Positions 27,423 to 37,283 are shown, counted from the stretch's first letter. The stretch: 64,000 nucleotides of DNA from Thermoflexus sp. (GCF_034432235.1 NZ_DAOUCJ010000075.1:78787-142786), one strand, 5' to 3'. The notes: generated by a model from the letters alone, not told the origin. Made by a program: numbers and translations.

Positions 27423-28034
27423 CTAAGAGGGACGTATCGTCCCGGGGAAAAGTTCCCGGCGGGCCAGCAGGAAATCCCGGACCCGTGCGCGGGCCCGGCT
27501 CAGACGGGATTTGATAGTTCCCAGCGGCACCCGGAGGATCTCCGCGATCTCCTCGTAGGAATACCCTTCCATGTCCGCAAGCACCAGGACCACCCGCTGA
27601 TCTTCCGGGAGGCTCTGGATGGCGCGATGGATCCAGTCGGCCAGCTCCTGGCGCTCCGCGTAAAATTCCGGCCCCTCTACCGGGGGAAGGAGCATCTCCG
27701 CTTCCGGCCCCTGATCCACCACGAACAGCGCTTCCAGGGAGGACTGAGGCCGGCGACGACGGCGGCGCAGCTCATCGTAACACGCGTTGGTGACGATGCG
27801 AGTGAGCCACGCCAGAAAGGAGCCGCCGCGGAACCCCCGGATCCCCCGAAAAGCGGCGATCAGCGCCTCCTGCATCGCATCGGCGGCCGAATCGTGATCG
27901 CCCATGATGCGATAGGCGACATGATAGAGGCGATCCTGGTAGCGGCGGATCAGCTCATTGAACGCTTCCAGGTCGCCGGACCGGGCCGCCTCAATCAGGC
28001 GCAGCTCATCGGGAGACGGGGCAGACAAGCTCAT
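27423..28034 (-). CDS. ECF-type RNA polymerase sigma factor
   Basis: 203 residues. Region 2 has FNELIRRYQDRLYHVAYRIM and DAMQEALIAAFRGI; region 4 has LPEDQRVVLVLADMEGYSYE, then EEIAEILRVPLGTIKSRLSR, the helix-turn-helix that reads the -35. This is a SigE/RpoE-like alternative sigma factor, probably held by the anti-sigma protein encoded next. It starts 3 bases after the stop of a glycosyltransferase gene on the same strand, so the three may share a transcript and a link to envelope glycans is plausible. Confidence 0.93.
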   Translation of the reverse strand: MSLSAPSPDELRLIEAARSGDLEAFNELIRRYQDRLYHVAYRIMGDHDSAADAMQEALIAAFRGIRGFRGGSFLAWLTRIVTNACYDELRRRRRRPQSSLEALFVVDQGPEAEMLLPPVEGPEFYAERQELADWIHRAIQSLPEDQRVVLVLADMEGYSYEEIAEILRVPLGTIKSRLSRARARVRDFLLARRELFPGTIRPS

Positions 28035-28037
28035 GGG

Positions 28038-28721
28038 TCAATCGACGAACCGATACTTGATCAGGGTCCACAAGGCCTTGAGCCCATCGCGGATGGGGCG
28101 GATTTTCTTTCCTTCCCGGAACTCCCGCCCGTAGTAAGAGATGGGCACCTCAAAGATCCGATAGCCCCGCTTGAGGATTTTGGCCGTGATCTCCGGCTCG
28201 AATTCAAACCCCCGGGCGTGCAGCGGGATGCCCCGCACCACCTCCGCCCGGAACACCTTGTAGCCGGTCTCCATGTCGCTCAGGATCGCGTCGTAAAGCA
28301 GGTTGGTGACCAGGGTCAGGAACTTATTGCCGATCATATGCCAGAAGAGCATGGCTTTGCGAGGTCCCAGGAAGCGGGATCCGTAAACGACCGAGGCCCG
28401 CCCCTCCAGGATGGGGCGGATCAGGCGCGGATAATCCCGCGGATCGTATTCCAGATCAGCGTCCTGGATCAGAAGGATGTCTCCGGTAGCGTGGGCGATG
28501 CCGGTGCGCACCGCCGCCCCTTTCCCCATGTTCCGCTCGTGGTAGATCACCCGGATGTCCCCACTCCGGGCTTCTTCCTCCAGGATCTCCCGTGTCCCAT
28601 CCGTGGAGCCGTCGTCCACCACGATGATCTCATCCGCCAGGCCAACTGCCCGCACCTGTCTGAGGATCTCCCGGATCGTGGCCCGCTCGTTATATACTGG
28701 GATGATCACGGAAAGCCGCAT
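28038..28721 (-). CDS. Family 2 glycosyltransferase, polyprenyl-phosphate sugar synthase type
   Basis: 227 residues of a compact GT-A domain without membrane helices: LSVIIPVYNERATIREILRQ, IIVVDDGSTDGTREIL, GKGAAVRTGIAHATGDILLI, QDADLEYDPRDYP and the later TGYKVFRAEV. These match DPM1/DPG-type enzymes that load mannose or glucose onto dolichyl/undecaprenyl phosphate. Its product could feed the two PMT-like membrane transferases in this window (inference). ATG 28721 follows no strong ribosome site. Translation appears tied to the ECF sigma gene 3 bases downstream. Confidence 0.88.
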   Translation of the reverse strand: MRLSVIIPVYNERATIREILRQVRAVGLADEIIVVDDGSTDGTREILEEEARSGDIRVIYHERNMGKGAAVRTGIAHATGDILLIQDADLEYDPRDYPRLIRPILEGRASVVYGSRFLGPRKAMLFWHMIGNKFLTLVTNLLYDAILSDMETGYKVFRAEVVRGIPLHARGFEFEPEITAKILKRGYRIFEVPISYYGREFREGKKIRPIRDGLKALWTLIKYRFVD

Positions 28722-28854
28722 GGCCTGTTTGCTCCTCCGGGTTTCGTTCCATGCATGGAAACCTGGGGCGCCTGCTATAGTCCTCCAAAGCCCCTCTGGA
28801 AATCAGAGGGCCGCCCCATCCTTTGAATCCGAGGCCCAACCAGATGTGAATCCT

Positions 28855-28860
28855 ATTATA
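28855..28860 (-). promoter_or_regulatory. Possible -10 box for the GT2-sigma-anti-sigma operon
   Basis: TATAAT read on the minus strand at 28860-28855, about 130 bases before the GT2 start. No good -35 is placed 16-18 bases upstream, so this is a weak call. The same bases read TATTAT on the plus strand, toward the GT4 gene. Confidence 0.35.
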
Positions 28861-28931
28861 TCTGGTGTGGAAGGGCTTTCTATGCCCGGGTGTGTAGCTT
28901 CCCGGAAAGCTTCCAGATCAGGAGGAGACTT

Positions 28932-30098
28932 TTGCGGCTGGCGCTGATCACCGGCGAGTATCCGCCCCTTCCCGGGGGCGTCGGCGATTACACCCGCGAA
29001 CTGGCTCGAGCTATGCAGGCCCGGGGCCATGCCGTGGCGGTATGGACCGATCGCCGGGGGGAAGGGGAGGACGCCTCCCCCTTCCCGGTCTTCCGGGTCG
29101 TTCGACGCTGGGATGCCCGGGCCTGGTTCACGCTGGGACGCTCGCTGCGCGCCTGGCAGCCAGACGGCGTTCTGCTCCAGTATCAGGCGGCAGCCTATGG
29201 GCTGGGCGGGGCGATGAACCTCTGGCCGGCGATCGCACGGCTCTGGCTGGGGAAGATCCCCATCGTGGTCACTTTCCATGATCTGCGTGTCCCTTATCTC
29301 TTCCCGAAGGCCGGCCCGCTGCGAACGTGGAGCATCCGCTTCCTGGCCCGCCGGGCGGATGGGGTGATCGTCACCAACCACGAGGATGAAGCGGCCCTGC
29401 GCGCCGCTGGGATCCGCTCCCTCTGGCGCATCCCCATCGGAAGCAACATCACCCCCCCGTCTGATCTCCCACCCCCTCGAACCGCCCGGACGCACCTGGG
29501 GCTCCCGGAGGATCTCCCCCTGGTGGGCTTTTTCGGCTTCCTGCATCCATCGAAGGGCTTCGATGTTTTGCTGGAGGCCATCGCTATGCTTGCGCGAGAA
29601 GGGATGGCCGTCGGCCTGGTGCACATCGGCGCGACGGTGGCGCCCAGCGATCCTTCCCAGCGGGATTACGCAGCCTGGTGCCACCGACGGATCCGCGAGC
29701 TGGGGCTGGAGGGACGCGTCTGGGAGACCGGTTACCGACCGCCCGGGGAGATCTCCCTCGCCTTCGCAGCGGTGGATCTCTGCGCGTTGCCGTATCGCGA
29801 TGGGATTTCCTTCCGGCGGGGGACGCTGATGGCCGCCCTGGCCCACGGGCGGGCCGTGATCAGCACCTTCCCCCGCGTCCCGATCCCGGAGCTCCAGACC
29901 GGAGATCCGATCCTCTTGACCCCTCCAGAAGATCCCGGAGCGCTGGCCCACGCCATCCGGCGTGTCCTGGAGGATCCCGCGTTGCGCCTTCGGCTGGAGC
30001 GCGGCGCGCGGATGCTGGCGGAGCGGTTCGCCTGGGAACGAATTGCCGCTGAGGTGGAAAGGGTCTTCCAATCCCTGAGCGTGAAGTCACAAAGATGA
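28932..30098 (+). CDS. Family 4 glycosyltransferase
   Basis: About 388 residues. The N-terminus LALITGEYPPLPGGVGDYTR and the C-terminal half with LPLVGFFGFLHPSKGFDVLL, VWETGYRPPGEISLAF and RRGTLMAALAHGRAV fit the GT-B fold of GT4. The expected donor-binding Ex7E is altered (YRDGISFRRGTLMAALAHGR lacks the second Glu), a common variation. I start at TTG 28932, with GGAGGAG just upstream; an ATG at 28890 would add a run without homology. It overlaps the following membrane glycosyltransferase as ATGA, so the pair is an operon. Confidence 0.87.
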   Translation: MRLALITGEYPPLPGGVGDYTRELARAMQARGHAVAVWTDRRGEGEDASPFPVFRVVRRWDARAWFTLGRSLRAWQPDGVLLQYQAAAYGLGGAMNLWPAIARLWLGKIPIVVTFHDLRVPYLFPKAGPLRTWSIRFLARRADGVIVTNHEDEAALRAAGIRSLWRIPIGSNITPPSDLPPPRTARTHLGLPEDLPLVGFFGFLHPSKGFDVLLEAIAMLAREGMAVGLVHIGATVAPSDPSQRDYAAWCHRRIRELGLEGRVWETGYRPPGEISLAFAAVDLCALPYRDGISFRRGTLMAALAHGRAVISTFPRVPIPELQTGDPILLTPPEDPGALAHAIRRVLEDPALRLRLERGARMLAERFAWERIAAEVERVFQSLSVKSQR

Positions 30099-32281
30099 AA
30101 CGAGAGGAGTGGATGGCCCTATCTCTGACCCTGATCGGGCTGGCGTTCGGCCTGCGGGTTTACCGGCTGGGCGCCGCCAGCCTGTGGTATGATGAGGCCT
30201 TCAGCATCGACCTGGCCCGTCATCAGATCTGGCAACCCAAGGAGGCCCACCCCCCCCTTTTCTATCTAACGCTCCGGCTCTGGATGGCCCTCGGCTCATC
30301 TTCTGAGTTCGCTGTCCGCTTCCCCTCCGCAATGGCCGGAACACTGACGGTGGTGATGTTCGCCGCCACTGCCGCACGGATCGGGCGTTCACCGATGGCC
30401 CGGATCACCGCGCTGGGCCTGGCCGCCACCCTCCCGTTCTGGATCTGGGAATCGCGGGAGGCGCGGATGTATGCGGCGCTGGGGTTCTGGACCGCCCTGG
30501 CCCTTTACGGGATGGCCCGGGGCTCCATGCGCCTGACCCTGTTCGCCGCCCTGGTCGGGACCTACACGCACTATGCGATGCTCTGGATGATCCCGGGGAT
30601 CCTGCTCCTCGGGCTCCGATGGGGATCCGCCTGGATCCCCTGGGCGGTGGCCCTTCTCCTGGGAGCGGTCCCCGGCGCAGTCCACGCGCTGTGGGTGGGG
30701 CGGACGCAGGGGGCGTTCTGGCCAGGAACCCTCGATCTGGGGCGGACCCTGACGGTCCTCTGGCAGGCCCAGGGCCTGCAGGCCCGGATGGCCGGGTTCG
30801 TTCCCCCGGATCGATTCCCCTGGATCCCAGGGTTGATCGCGGGCGCGGGCATCGCTGGGATCGGGCTGATCCACGGGCTTCGCCGGCGAGCGGCGCGTTC
30901 CATATTTCTGGCCCTCGGCCTCTTCCCCTTAACCGTGGGCCTGGGCCTTCTGTATGGAAGCCCCAAGTTCCATCCCCACTACTTCATCGGCGCCGCCATC
31001 GGGTTCTGGCTGCCGGTGGCGCTGGGCTGGGCCGATGGGTTTCAACGCGCGCGGGGGGCTCTCCTGCCCGCCCTGGCGGCATGGGGGCTCTTCGTCCTGC
31101 CGGCCTTGAGCTGGACCCTGGGCCATCCGGAGCAGGTCAAGGACGACTGGCGAAGCGCGGTTCGGACAGTGGAGGCCCGTAAGGGGTCTCAGGAGGTCGT
31201 GATACTGACCAGCGGATTCGCGCTCCCGGCCTATCAGGTTTACGCGGCCACGACCAAGCCCATTCCATTGCCGGCGATCCCGGTGGCGGATGTGCGGTAT
31301 GTGCTGGATTACGAAGCGGTGGCGCCGGTTCTGAACCAAGCGCTCAGGGGAGTGCATGGGGCATGGCTGGTGCAGTGGGGCGACGAGATCAACGATCCGG
31401 CCCAGGTCACCGCCGCCGCCCTCGACTGGATCGGCGATGAGATCGAGACCTTCACGTTTGCCGGCGGGATCCGGGTCCGGCATTTCATATGGGGGGAATT
31501 TCGCCCGCTGCCCAAGGACCCCCGGGCCCTTTTCGGCCATCCGGGCCAGCCGATTGGCCCTCACCTGATCTGGCTGGGGTATGGCCTTCCGGGAGGAGCG
31601 CTGCCGGCGGATCGCCCCCTTTTCGTGATCGCCGGATGGCAGACCAGGGGGCCCCTCCCCCCCGGACTCCGGGTCTCCCTCCGACTGGAACAGGAAAACG
31701 GCACCCTGTGGGGGCAATGGGATGGCGCGCTGGGGGGTGAGACATGGGACACCGCCCGATGGCCGTGGCCACGGGTCGTTCTCACGCGGTATGCTGTCGA
31801 GGCGCAGGCAGGCACTCCACCGGGCCGCTATCGGCCCCGTCTCGTGGTGTATCAGGGCGATCGGGTGTGGCTGGCCGCGCAGCTGAATCCGGTGGACCTC
31901 TCGCCTCCGGAGAGGCCATATACGGATCCCCGATGGGAAGGTCCTCCACGAGCGCAATGGCCTGGCCTGGCGCTCACCCATGTGGACCTCGAGGGGGAGC
32001 CCCGGGCGTGCCAGCCCCTCACCCTGGCGCTGTGGTGGCGAGTGGAAGGACATCCGGCCTCGAACCGGGTGAGCCTCCGCATCGGAGAGATGGTCATCAC
32101 GGAACCATGGAACCCCGCCCATCCCGACCGGGCCTGGGGTCCCGGGGAACGATGGCGCGGGCGCTATCGCATCCAGATGCCATGCACGCCCGGCCGTTAT
32201 GCGCTGGAGGTCGCGTTAGGGGGAGGAGAAGGCCTTCCGTTGCAATGGCAATCCGTGATTACCGTGGAGGTCAAACCGTGA
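30095..32281 (+). CDS. Polytopic membrane glycosyltransferase with large C-terminal outer domain
   Basis: 728 residues. About ten membrane helices in residues 8-355 with the signature SLWYDEAFSIDLARHQIW in the first outer loop and PFWIWESREARMY later, as in PMT/ArnT-like GT-C enzymes. The remaining 370 residues are soluble and beta-rich and should lie outside the cell; two similar blocks (GYGLPGGALPADRPL and the ACQPLTLALWWRV block) look like tandem Ig-like or carbohydrate-binding units. ATG 30095 overlaps the upstream GT4 stop by 4 bases. Acceptor unknown. Confidence 0.85.
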   Translation: MKREEWMALSLTLIGLAFGLRVYRLGAASLWYDEAFSIDLARHQIWQPKEAHPPLFYLTLRLWMALGSSSEFAVRFPSAMAGTLTVVMFAATAARIGRSPMARITALGLAATLPFWIWESREARMYAALGFWTALALYGMARGSMRLTLFAALVGTYTHYAMLWMIPGILLLGLRWGSAWIPWAVALLLGAVPGAVHALWVGRTQGAFWPGTLDLGRTLTVLWQAQGLQARMAGFVPPDRFPWIPGLIAGAGIAGIGLIHGLRRRAARSIFLALGLFPLTVGLGLLYGSPKFHPHYFIGAAIGFWLPVALGWADGFQRARGALLPALAAWGLFVLPALSWTLGHPEQVKDDWRSAVRTVEARKGSQEVVILTSGFALPAYQVYAATTKPIPLPAIPVADVRYVLDYEAVAPVLNQALRGVHGAWLVQWGDEINDPAQVTAAALDWIGDEIETFTFAGGIRVRHFIWGEFRPLPKDPRALFGHPGQPIGPHLIWLGYGLPGGALPADRPLFVIAGWQTRGPLPPGLRVSLRLEQENGTLWGQWDGALGGETWDTARWPWPRVVLTRYAVEAQAGTPPGRYRPRLVVYQGDRVWLAAQLNPVDLSPPERPYTDPRWEGPPRAQWPGLALTHVDLEGEPRACQPLTLALWWRVEGHPASNRVSLRIGEMVITEPWNPAHPDRAWGPGERWRGRYRIQMPCTPGRYALEVALGGGEGLPLQWQSVITVEVKP

Positions 32282-32338
32282 AGGCAACCCGTATCCTGAA
32301 CTCGTAACCGGACGAAGCACGGCCGGCTCATTCAGATT

Positions 32339-33319
32339 TCATCCCCCGATCTGGCTCATCACCCGGGCCATGGGGATAACCCCGTCGGGAAGGCCATGGC
32401 CCCACGGCTTGCGCCAGATGGCGGATCGGATCCGCGCTTTCAGCTCCTCATCGCTCGCGCCGCTGCGCAACGGTTCCCGCAGATCCACCTCGTCGTCCCG
32501 CAGCAGACACAGACGAAGCCGACCTTCCGCCGTGAGACGAACCCGATTGCACTGGGCACAGAAGGGTTCGCTGACCGGGCTGATGAAGCCTACCGATCCC
32601 ACCGCGCCCCGAATTCGATACACCCGCGCCTCGCCGTCCAGATGGCCATCGTTGACCGGCTCCAGGGGACCGAATTCCCCTTCCAGGATCCGGATCATCT
32701 CCGCTGTGGGGACCACCACCTGCTGGGCGAAGGGGGCGACGTCGGCGAAAGGCATTACCTCGATGAAACGGACCTGCCAGGGACGGGTGAGGGTCAGGGC
32801 GGCGAGAGCCACCAGGTCCTGATCGTTGTAGCCCCGCACCACCACGGCGTTCAGCTTGATCGGGGTGAGCCCGGCCGCCTCCGCGGCGAGGATGCCCTCC
32901 CAGACCTCCTCCAGCCGGCCCCATCGGGTGATCCGTCGGAACTTCTCCGGGTCCAGGGTATCCAGGCTGACGTTCACCCGCTTCAGGCCCGCCCGAGCCA
33001 GGGGCTCCGCGAGGGCCTTCAGGCGCAGGCCATTGGTGGTCATGGAAATCTCCCGGATCCCGGGGAGGGCCGCCATCCGGGCAACCAGCTCCACGAGGTT
33101 CGGGCGAACCGTCGGTTCGCCACCGGTCAGGCGGATCTTGTCGAAACCCAGTTCCGCGAAGAGGCGGGTCAATCGGATCAGTTCCTCATCCGTGAGGAGC
33201 TCCTCGCGGGGGAGAAAGACCATCTTCTCTGGCATACAGTAAACACAGCGGAGATTGCAGCGATCCGTCAGGGAGATCCGCAGGTATCGGATATGCCGTC
33301 CGAATTGATCGAACACCAT
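32339..33319 (-). CDS. moaA: GTP 3',8-cyclase MoaA
   Basis: 326 residues. A radical-SAM Fe-S site RCNLRCVYCMPE near residue 20, the SAM motif LTGGEPTVRPNL, the C-terminal second Fe-S site (CAQCNRVRLTAEGRLRLC, CxxC...C), and the GG dipeptide at the very end, all needed for MoaA. It turns GTP into 3',8-cH2GTP, the first step of molybdenum cofactor synthesis. MoaC and other moa genes are not adjacent, but a moeA fusion lies at 18350. Confidence 0.96.
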   Translation of the reverse strand: MVFDQFGRHIRYLRISLTDRCNLRCVYCMPEKMVFLPREELLTDEELIRLTRLFAELGFDKIRLTGGEPTVRPNLVELVARMAALPGIREISMTTNGLRLKALAEPLARAGLKRVNVSLDTLDPEKFRRITRWGRLEEVWEGILAAEAAGLTPIKLNAVVVRGYNDQDLVALAALTLTRPWQVRFIEVMPFADVAPFAQQVVVPTAEMIRILEGEFGPLEPVNDGHLDGEARVYRIRGAVGSVGFISPVSEPFCAQCNRVRLTAEGRLRLCLLRDDEVDLREPLRSGASDEELKARIRSAIWRKPWGHGLPDGVIPMARVMSQIGG

Positions 33320-33528
33320 TCGGGCCCCCTTCGCCGGGGTCCAGAAACAGCTCTGAACCCACGATGCCGAAACACCTCAGGGACATTTTACGGCAGCGAC
33401 CCCGAGCATGTCCAAAATTGGGTGCTCTCCTCGGAGCGACGCCGCTCCGATCCACCGGGAAGCCGATCGCGCTTCCCATGTTCTCCTTCCGGGAGGCGTG
33501 GGGGACACCTTCCATGGCCGGCTCCGGC

Positions 33529-34770
33529 TCAGCAGGAGACCTGCTGTCGGACAGCCCTCTGAGCATAAGCGACCTCCACCCGATCCCGGGAAGCGAAAGC
33601 CAGATATTGATAGAGAGTTCCCACCCCGTAGAACACAGCCGTAGCGAGGAGCATCGAAGCCAGCCCGTATTGTTGCTGCAGGAAACCCGAGAGCGCCGCC
33701 CCGATCATCCATCCCGCTTCCCAGGTCAGGTTCAGGATCCCGCTCACCGCGGCCCGTCCCGCGGCCGGGACCTGCTCCATGCAGAACTCCGTGTAGAGGG
33801 GAGAAGCCATGTTCATCAACGCTCCCCGTAACACCATGGCCAGCGCGGCCAGGGCAGCCTGATCCGTAAGGGCCATGCCGACCAGGAACCCGATGGATAG
33901 CCCCTGGGTCAGCGCGACAGTGGCGATCCGGCCGATCCATCGGGCGATCCGCGGGGCAAGGAGCGTAGCCAATCCGGTGAACGCCGAGGTCAACGCGAAT
34001 AAAACGCCCAGCATGGAATCATCCAGCCGATAACGCTCATGGAAGTAAACGTTCAAAAAAGGAATGCTCAGCGCCGCGCCGATCCCCAGCATAAGATTAG
34101 GGAAAGCCATCGGAAGCGCTGGAATCCACAGGGCCTGTTTGGGCCATCCCATGGTTGGATTCCCCTGCGACCGGCGCGGAGCTTCCCGGATCCCAAGAAG
34201 CGGAAGGGCAGCCAGGAAGTCCAGAAGGGCGGAGAACAGGATCGGCCCGGCGTAGATCGTGGGGCCCAGGGGCGAGAAGGCCCGGAACAGATCCGGTAGC
34301 ACGCTGCCGATCCCCTCGCCCACGAAGCCTGCCCAGAACAGGACAGCGGAGGCAAGGGCGAATAACTGGGTGCGCTCCGCTCCGGATGCGTTTTCAGCCA
34401 GAAACGGTGCGTAGGCGATGAAGAACAGGTTGTATCCGGCTCCAATGAGGCCGACCCCTACGCCGACCCATACCGGAGAGATCCCCAGACCCACCCCCAC
34501 GGTCCCGATCGCCATCATTAGGCTCCCCAGAATCAGCATCGGCCGGCGGCCGATGCGATCCGTCCACCATCCGGCTGGCAGGCCGATCCCCAGGGCGATG
34601 GCCGAAGGCAGGGCGTTCAACGCGCCCATGAGCCCCCGGGGATACCCCAGATCCAGCAGGTGCAGATTCAACCAGAGCCCATAAATGGCGCTGCTCAACC
34701 CGTGCAGCGCCAGGGCGATGAGGAAGAGCCGGACATTCCGCATGGAAAGGGATCGTTGTAACGTCCGCAT
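33529..34770 (-). CDS. Major facilitator superfamily transporter
   Basis: 413 residues with twelve predicted membrane helices and the MFS loop 2-3 motif GWWTDRIGRRPMLILGS. The N-half (LNALPSAIALGIGLP) and the C-half (VLFALTSAFTGLATLLAPRI) are similar, as usual. Substrate unknown; drug or metabolite export is typical of close relatives. ATG 34770 follows AAGGAGG at 8 bases; the frame is open to 34959 but that part has no membrane pattern. It is divergent from secG. Confidence 0.85.
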   Translation of the reverse strand: MRTLQRSLSMRNVRLFLIALALHGLSSAIYGLWLNLHLLDLGYPRGLMGALNALPSAIALGIGLPAGWWTDRIGRRPMLILGSLMMAIGTVGVGLGISPVWVGVGVGLIGAGYNLFFIAYAPFLAENASGAERTQLFALASAVLFWAGFVGEGIGSVLPDLFRAFSPLGPTIYAGPILFSALLDFLAALPLLGIREAPRRSQGNPTMGWPKQALWIPALPMAFPNLMLGIGAALSIPFLNVYFHERYRLDDSMLGVLFALTSAFTGLATLLAPRIARWIGRIATVALTQGLSIGFLVGMALTDQAALAALAMVLRGALMNMASPLYTEFCMEQVPAAGRAAVSGILNLTWEAGWMIGAALSGFLQQQYGLASMLLATAVFYGVGTLYQYLAFASRDRVEVAYAQRAVRQQVSC

Positions 34771-35009
34771 CCCTCTCCCTCCTTCGAAGAGACAGGTATG
34801 GAATGAAGGAGTGGCGCGGACCACCCCTGGAGAGAACGACGGGGTCCCACCGACCAGGGAACAACCATCCGGGGCGCTACTCATCCAGGGCGCGGCAGGG
34901 GAGGCCGGGTTCCCAGACGCAGCCTTCCAGCTTGCTATCCTCCGGGGGCCATCGTCCAATCTTACGGGGCCTCTGTAAGAACGGCATAAGCGGATCCTCG
35001 TCCCGCATC
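34771..35009. other. Intergenic stretch between the MFS gene and secG promoter
   Basis: No gene, repeat or structured RNA that I can support. It separates divergent genes and may hold the promoter of the MFS gene, which I could not place. Confidence 0.4.
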
Positions 35010-35039
35010 ATGACAAAGAAGCAACTGCTCGGGTATAAT
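35010..35039 (+). promoter_or_regulatory. Sigma-70-type promoter upstream of secG
   Basis: ATGACA (35010-35015), an 18-base spacer and a perfect TATAAT (35034-35039). The leader to secG would be about 210 bases, longer than usual, with C-rich and hairpin-forming stretches but no recognised riboswitch. Confidence 0.75.
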
Positions 35040-35258
35040 GTTTTTTTAAGTAGAGGTCGGCTGCCTTCAACGGTCTCCTCACCCCCATCCTTTCTCTCCC
35101 CATTTTCACAGCCTACGGGGCTGAGGAAGGAAACATCCTCTCTTGCCGGAATCCGGGCCAGCCGGCATTACGAACTCCTGACCGGACCAAGCAACTGTCC
35201 GGCGCACAGAGGAGAATTGCGTTATCATGAACAGGAACTCCGCTCGGAGGAAAGGAGC

Positions 35259-35495
35259 GTGATCACTGCCCTGAATATCGCTCAGATCCTGCTGGCGATC
35301 GCATTGATCGCCATCATCCTGCTTCAGGCCGGATCCTCCCAGCTGGGAGGGGTCTTTGGATTGGGCGATGTGGGAGTGCCCCGCAAGCGCCGGGGGCTGG
35401 AGCGCACGGTCTTTAACCTCACGATCTTCCTGGCCGTTCTCTTCCTGGCCCTGGCGGTAGCCAATGTGATCGTGACCGGGACTCCGGTGGGTTAA
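35259..35495 (+). CDS. secG: Preprotein translocase subunit SecG
   Basis: 78 residues with two membrane helices (IAQILLAIALIAIILLQ and the C-terminal one) flanking the cytoplasmic loop SSQLGGVFGLGDVGVPRKRR, the conserved SecG pattern. It joins SecYE in the inner membrane and speeds export. The start is GTG 35259; GGAGG lies about 8 bases upstream. The 210-base leader is described with its promoter. Confidence 0.93.
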   Translation: MITALNIAQILLAIALIAIILLQAGSSQLGGVFGLGDVGVPRKRRGLERTVFNLTIFLAVLFLALAVANVIVTGTPVG

Positions 35496-35606
35496 GGTCT
35501 CTTCATGCGGTCTCTCCCCTCAAAGGGCAAAGGTTGAGGAACGGGGCTGGGGGTGGAGGAGCTCGCCCCTATCTCTCATCCCTTCAGACCTGCAAGAGAG
35601 TCCGGT

Positions 35607-37283
35607 ATGGCTTCGCGTCCCCGATATCCAACCCTGGCTCGTGGGCTATATTTCCCGCTGGTCCTTGTATTGTTCATGGCGCTGAGCCTGGGGGCGTTGA
35701 TGGCCTCCCTGGCTCTCCGGGCGCGCATAGAAACGGTCCCGGCCCGCGGTGGGCGTTATGTGGAGGCGATGGTGGGCCCCATCACCACCCTGAATCCGCT
35801 TCAGATTCAACCCGGGGATCCAGAAGCCGACATCGTCCGCCTGGTCTTCAACAGCCTGGTGCGACTGAACGCGCAGGGATTGCCAGAAGGGGATCTCGCT
35901 CAGCGCTGGGAGGTCTCAGAGGACGGGCGGCGCTATACGTTCTATTTGCGCCCCAATGTCCGTTGGCATGATGGAGCCCCGCTGACCGCAGAGGATGTCC
36001 TGTTCACCGTGCGCCTGCTGCAATCGACGGATCTCCCGGGGCCTCCCGAGCGCGCGCGCCTATGGCAATCTATCGAAGTGATCCCGGTGAACAGCCTGAC
36101 CGTGCAATTCCGGTTGTCGGAGCCCCTGGCGCTCTTCCCGGATCTCCTGACTTTTGGGATCTTGCCTGCCCATGTTCTGCGCGACGTGCCACCCATCCAG
36201 ATCCCAACGCACCCGTTCAACCTGAACCCCATTGGAACCGGGCCCTATCGGGTGACCTCTGTGCATGTAGAGGAGGGCCGGATCCAGCGGGTGATCCTTT
36301 CCGCCAGCTCCTCCTACTTCCGCGGCCCGCCCCTGCTGGAACAGGTGGAGTTCCGGATTTTCCCGGACACTCGTACAGCGCTCCAAGCCTATCGAGCAGG
36401 GGAAGTCCATGGGGTTGCCCGCATCGCTCCCTCGGACCTGGATCAGATCCGCGCCCTGCCTTCCCTGAATCTGTTCTCAGCGATCCTCTCGAGCTACCAC
36501 ATGATCCTGTTGAATCATGCCTCCCCCCTGTTCCGGGAGCGGGAGGTGCGGGAAGCCCTCTGGCTGGCCCTGGATCGCCAGCGCCTGATCGATCAGTTCC
36601 TGGCCGGCCAGGGGGTGGTGGCCAGCAGCCCCATCCCCCCCGGCAACTGGGCCTTTCATCCCCAGCTTCCGCCGGTCCCCTACGACCCGGAGAAAGCGCG
36701 GGCCCTGCTGGAAGCGCGGGGCTGGGTGATCCCGGCAGGGGGCACAGTGCGACAAAAAGGGAATCTCACGTTGCGTTTCCGCCTCGCAGCGAGCGCGGAC
36801 GGCTTTCATGACCTCATCGCCCAGGAGATCGCCCGACAGTGGCGGGCGATCGGGATCGCCGTCGATGTGGATCCCATCCCCGGGGATCTGGTGGGGCAGA
36901 TCCTGGCCCCTCATCGCTTCGACGCCGCGTTGGTCGAGCTAATGATCCCGGGGGACCCCGATCCCTATCCGTTCTGGCATGAAACCCAGGTGGATGCCGG
37001 ACAGAACTATGGCGGGTTCCGGGATCGTGACATCAGCGAGGTGATCGAAGAAGCCCGCCGGACGCTGGATATCGCCCGCCGCCGGGAACTTTACTGGCGC
37101 TTCCAGGAGCTGTTCCAGGAAAAAATCCCCGCCATCCTGCTCTTCTATCCGGTTTACACCTTTGCCGCAGATGAGCGGATCTCCGGGATCCAGATAGGGG
37201 CGCTGCTCACCTCGCCGGCCGATCGCTTCGATGGGATCATTGAATGGTATACGCTGGTCCGCCGTCGGATTATTGTGCGATAG
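35607..37283 (+). CDS. Membrane-anchored peptide/nickel ABC transporter substrate-binding protein (family 5)
   Basis: 558 residues. A membrane helix lies at residues 15-37; then GGRYVEAMVGPITTLNPLQI opens the SBP_bac_5 fold, with VFNSLVRLNAQGLPEGDLAQ, YTFYLRPNVRWHDGAPLTAE and NPIGTGPYRVTSV as family landmarks. It should bind an oligopeptide or similar ligand outside the membrane. No permease or ATPase gene is adjacent, so it is orphaned, or works with a system encoded elsewhere. There is no lipobox; the anchor replaces it. The thioredoxin-like candidate selenoprotein follows 164 bases later. Confidence 0.88.
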   Translation: MASRPRYPTLARGLYFPLVLVLFMALSLGALMASLALRARIETVPARGGRYVEAMVGPITTLNPLQIQPGDPEADIVRLVFNSLVRLNAQGLPEGDLAQRWEVSEDGRRYTFYLRPNVRWHDGAPLTAEDVLFTVRLLQSTDLPGPPERARLWQSIEVIPVNSLTVQFRLSEPLALFPDLLTFGILPAHVLRDVPPIQIPTHPFNLNPIGTGPYRVTSVHVEEGRIQRVILSASSSYFRGPPLLEQVEFRIFPDTRTALQAYRAGEVHGVARIAPSDLDQIRALPSLNLFSAILSSYHMILLNHASPLFREREVREALWLALDRQRLIDQFLAGQGVVASSPIPPGNWAFHPQLPPVPYDPEKARALLEARGWVIPAGGTVRQKGNLTLRFRLAASADGFHDLIAQEIARQWRAIGIAVDVDPIPGDLVGQILAPHRFDAALVELMIPGDPDPYPFWHETQVDAGQNYGGFRDRDISEVIEEARRTLDIARRRELYWRFQELFQEKIPAILLFYPVYTFAADERISGIQIGALLTSPADRFDGIIEWYTLVRRRIIVR

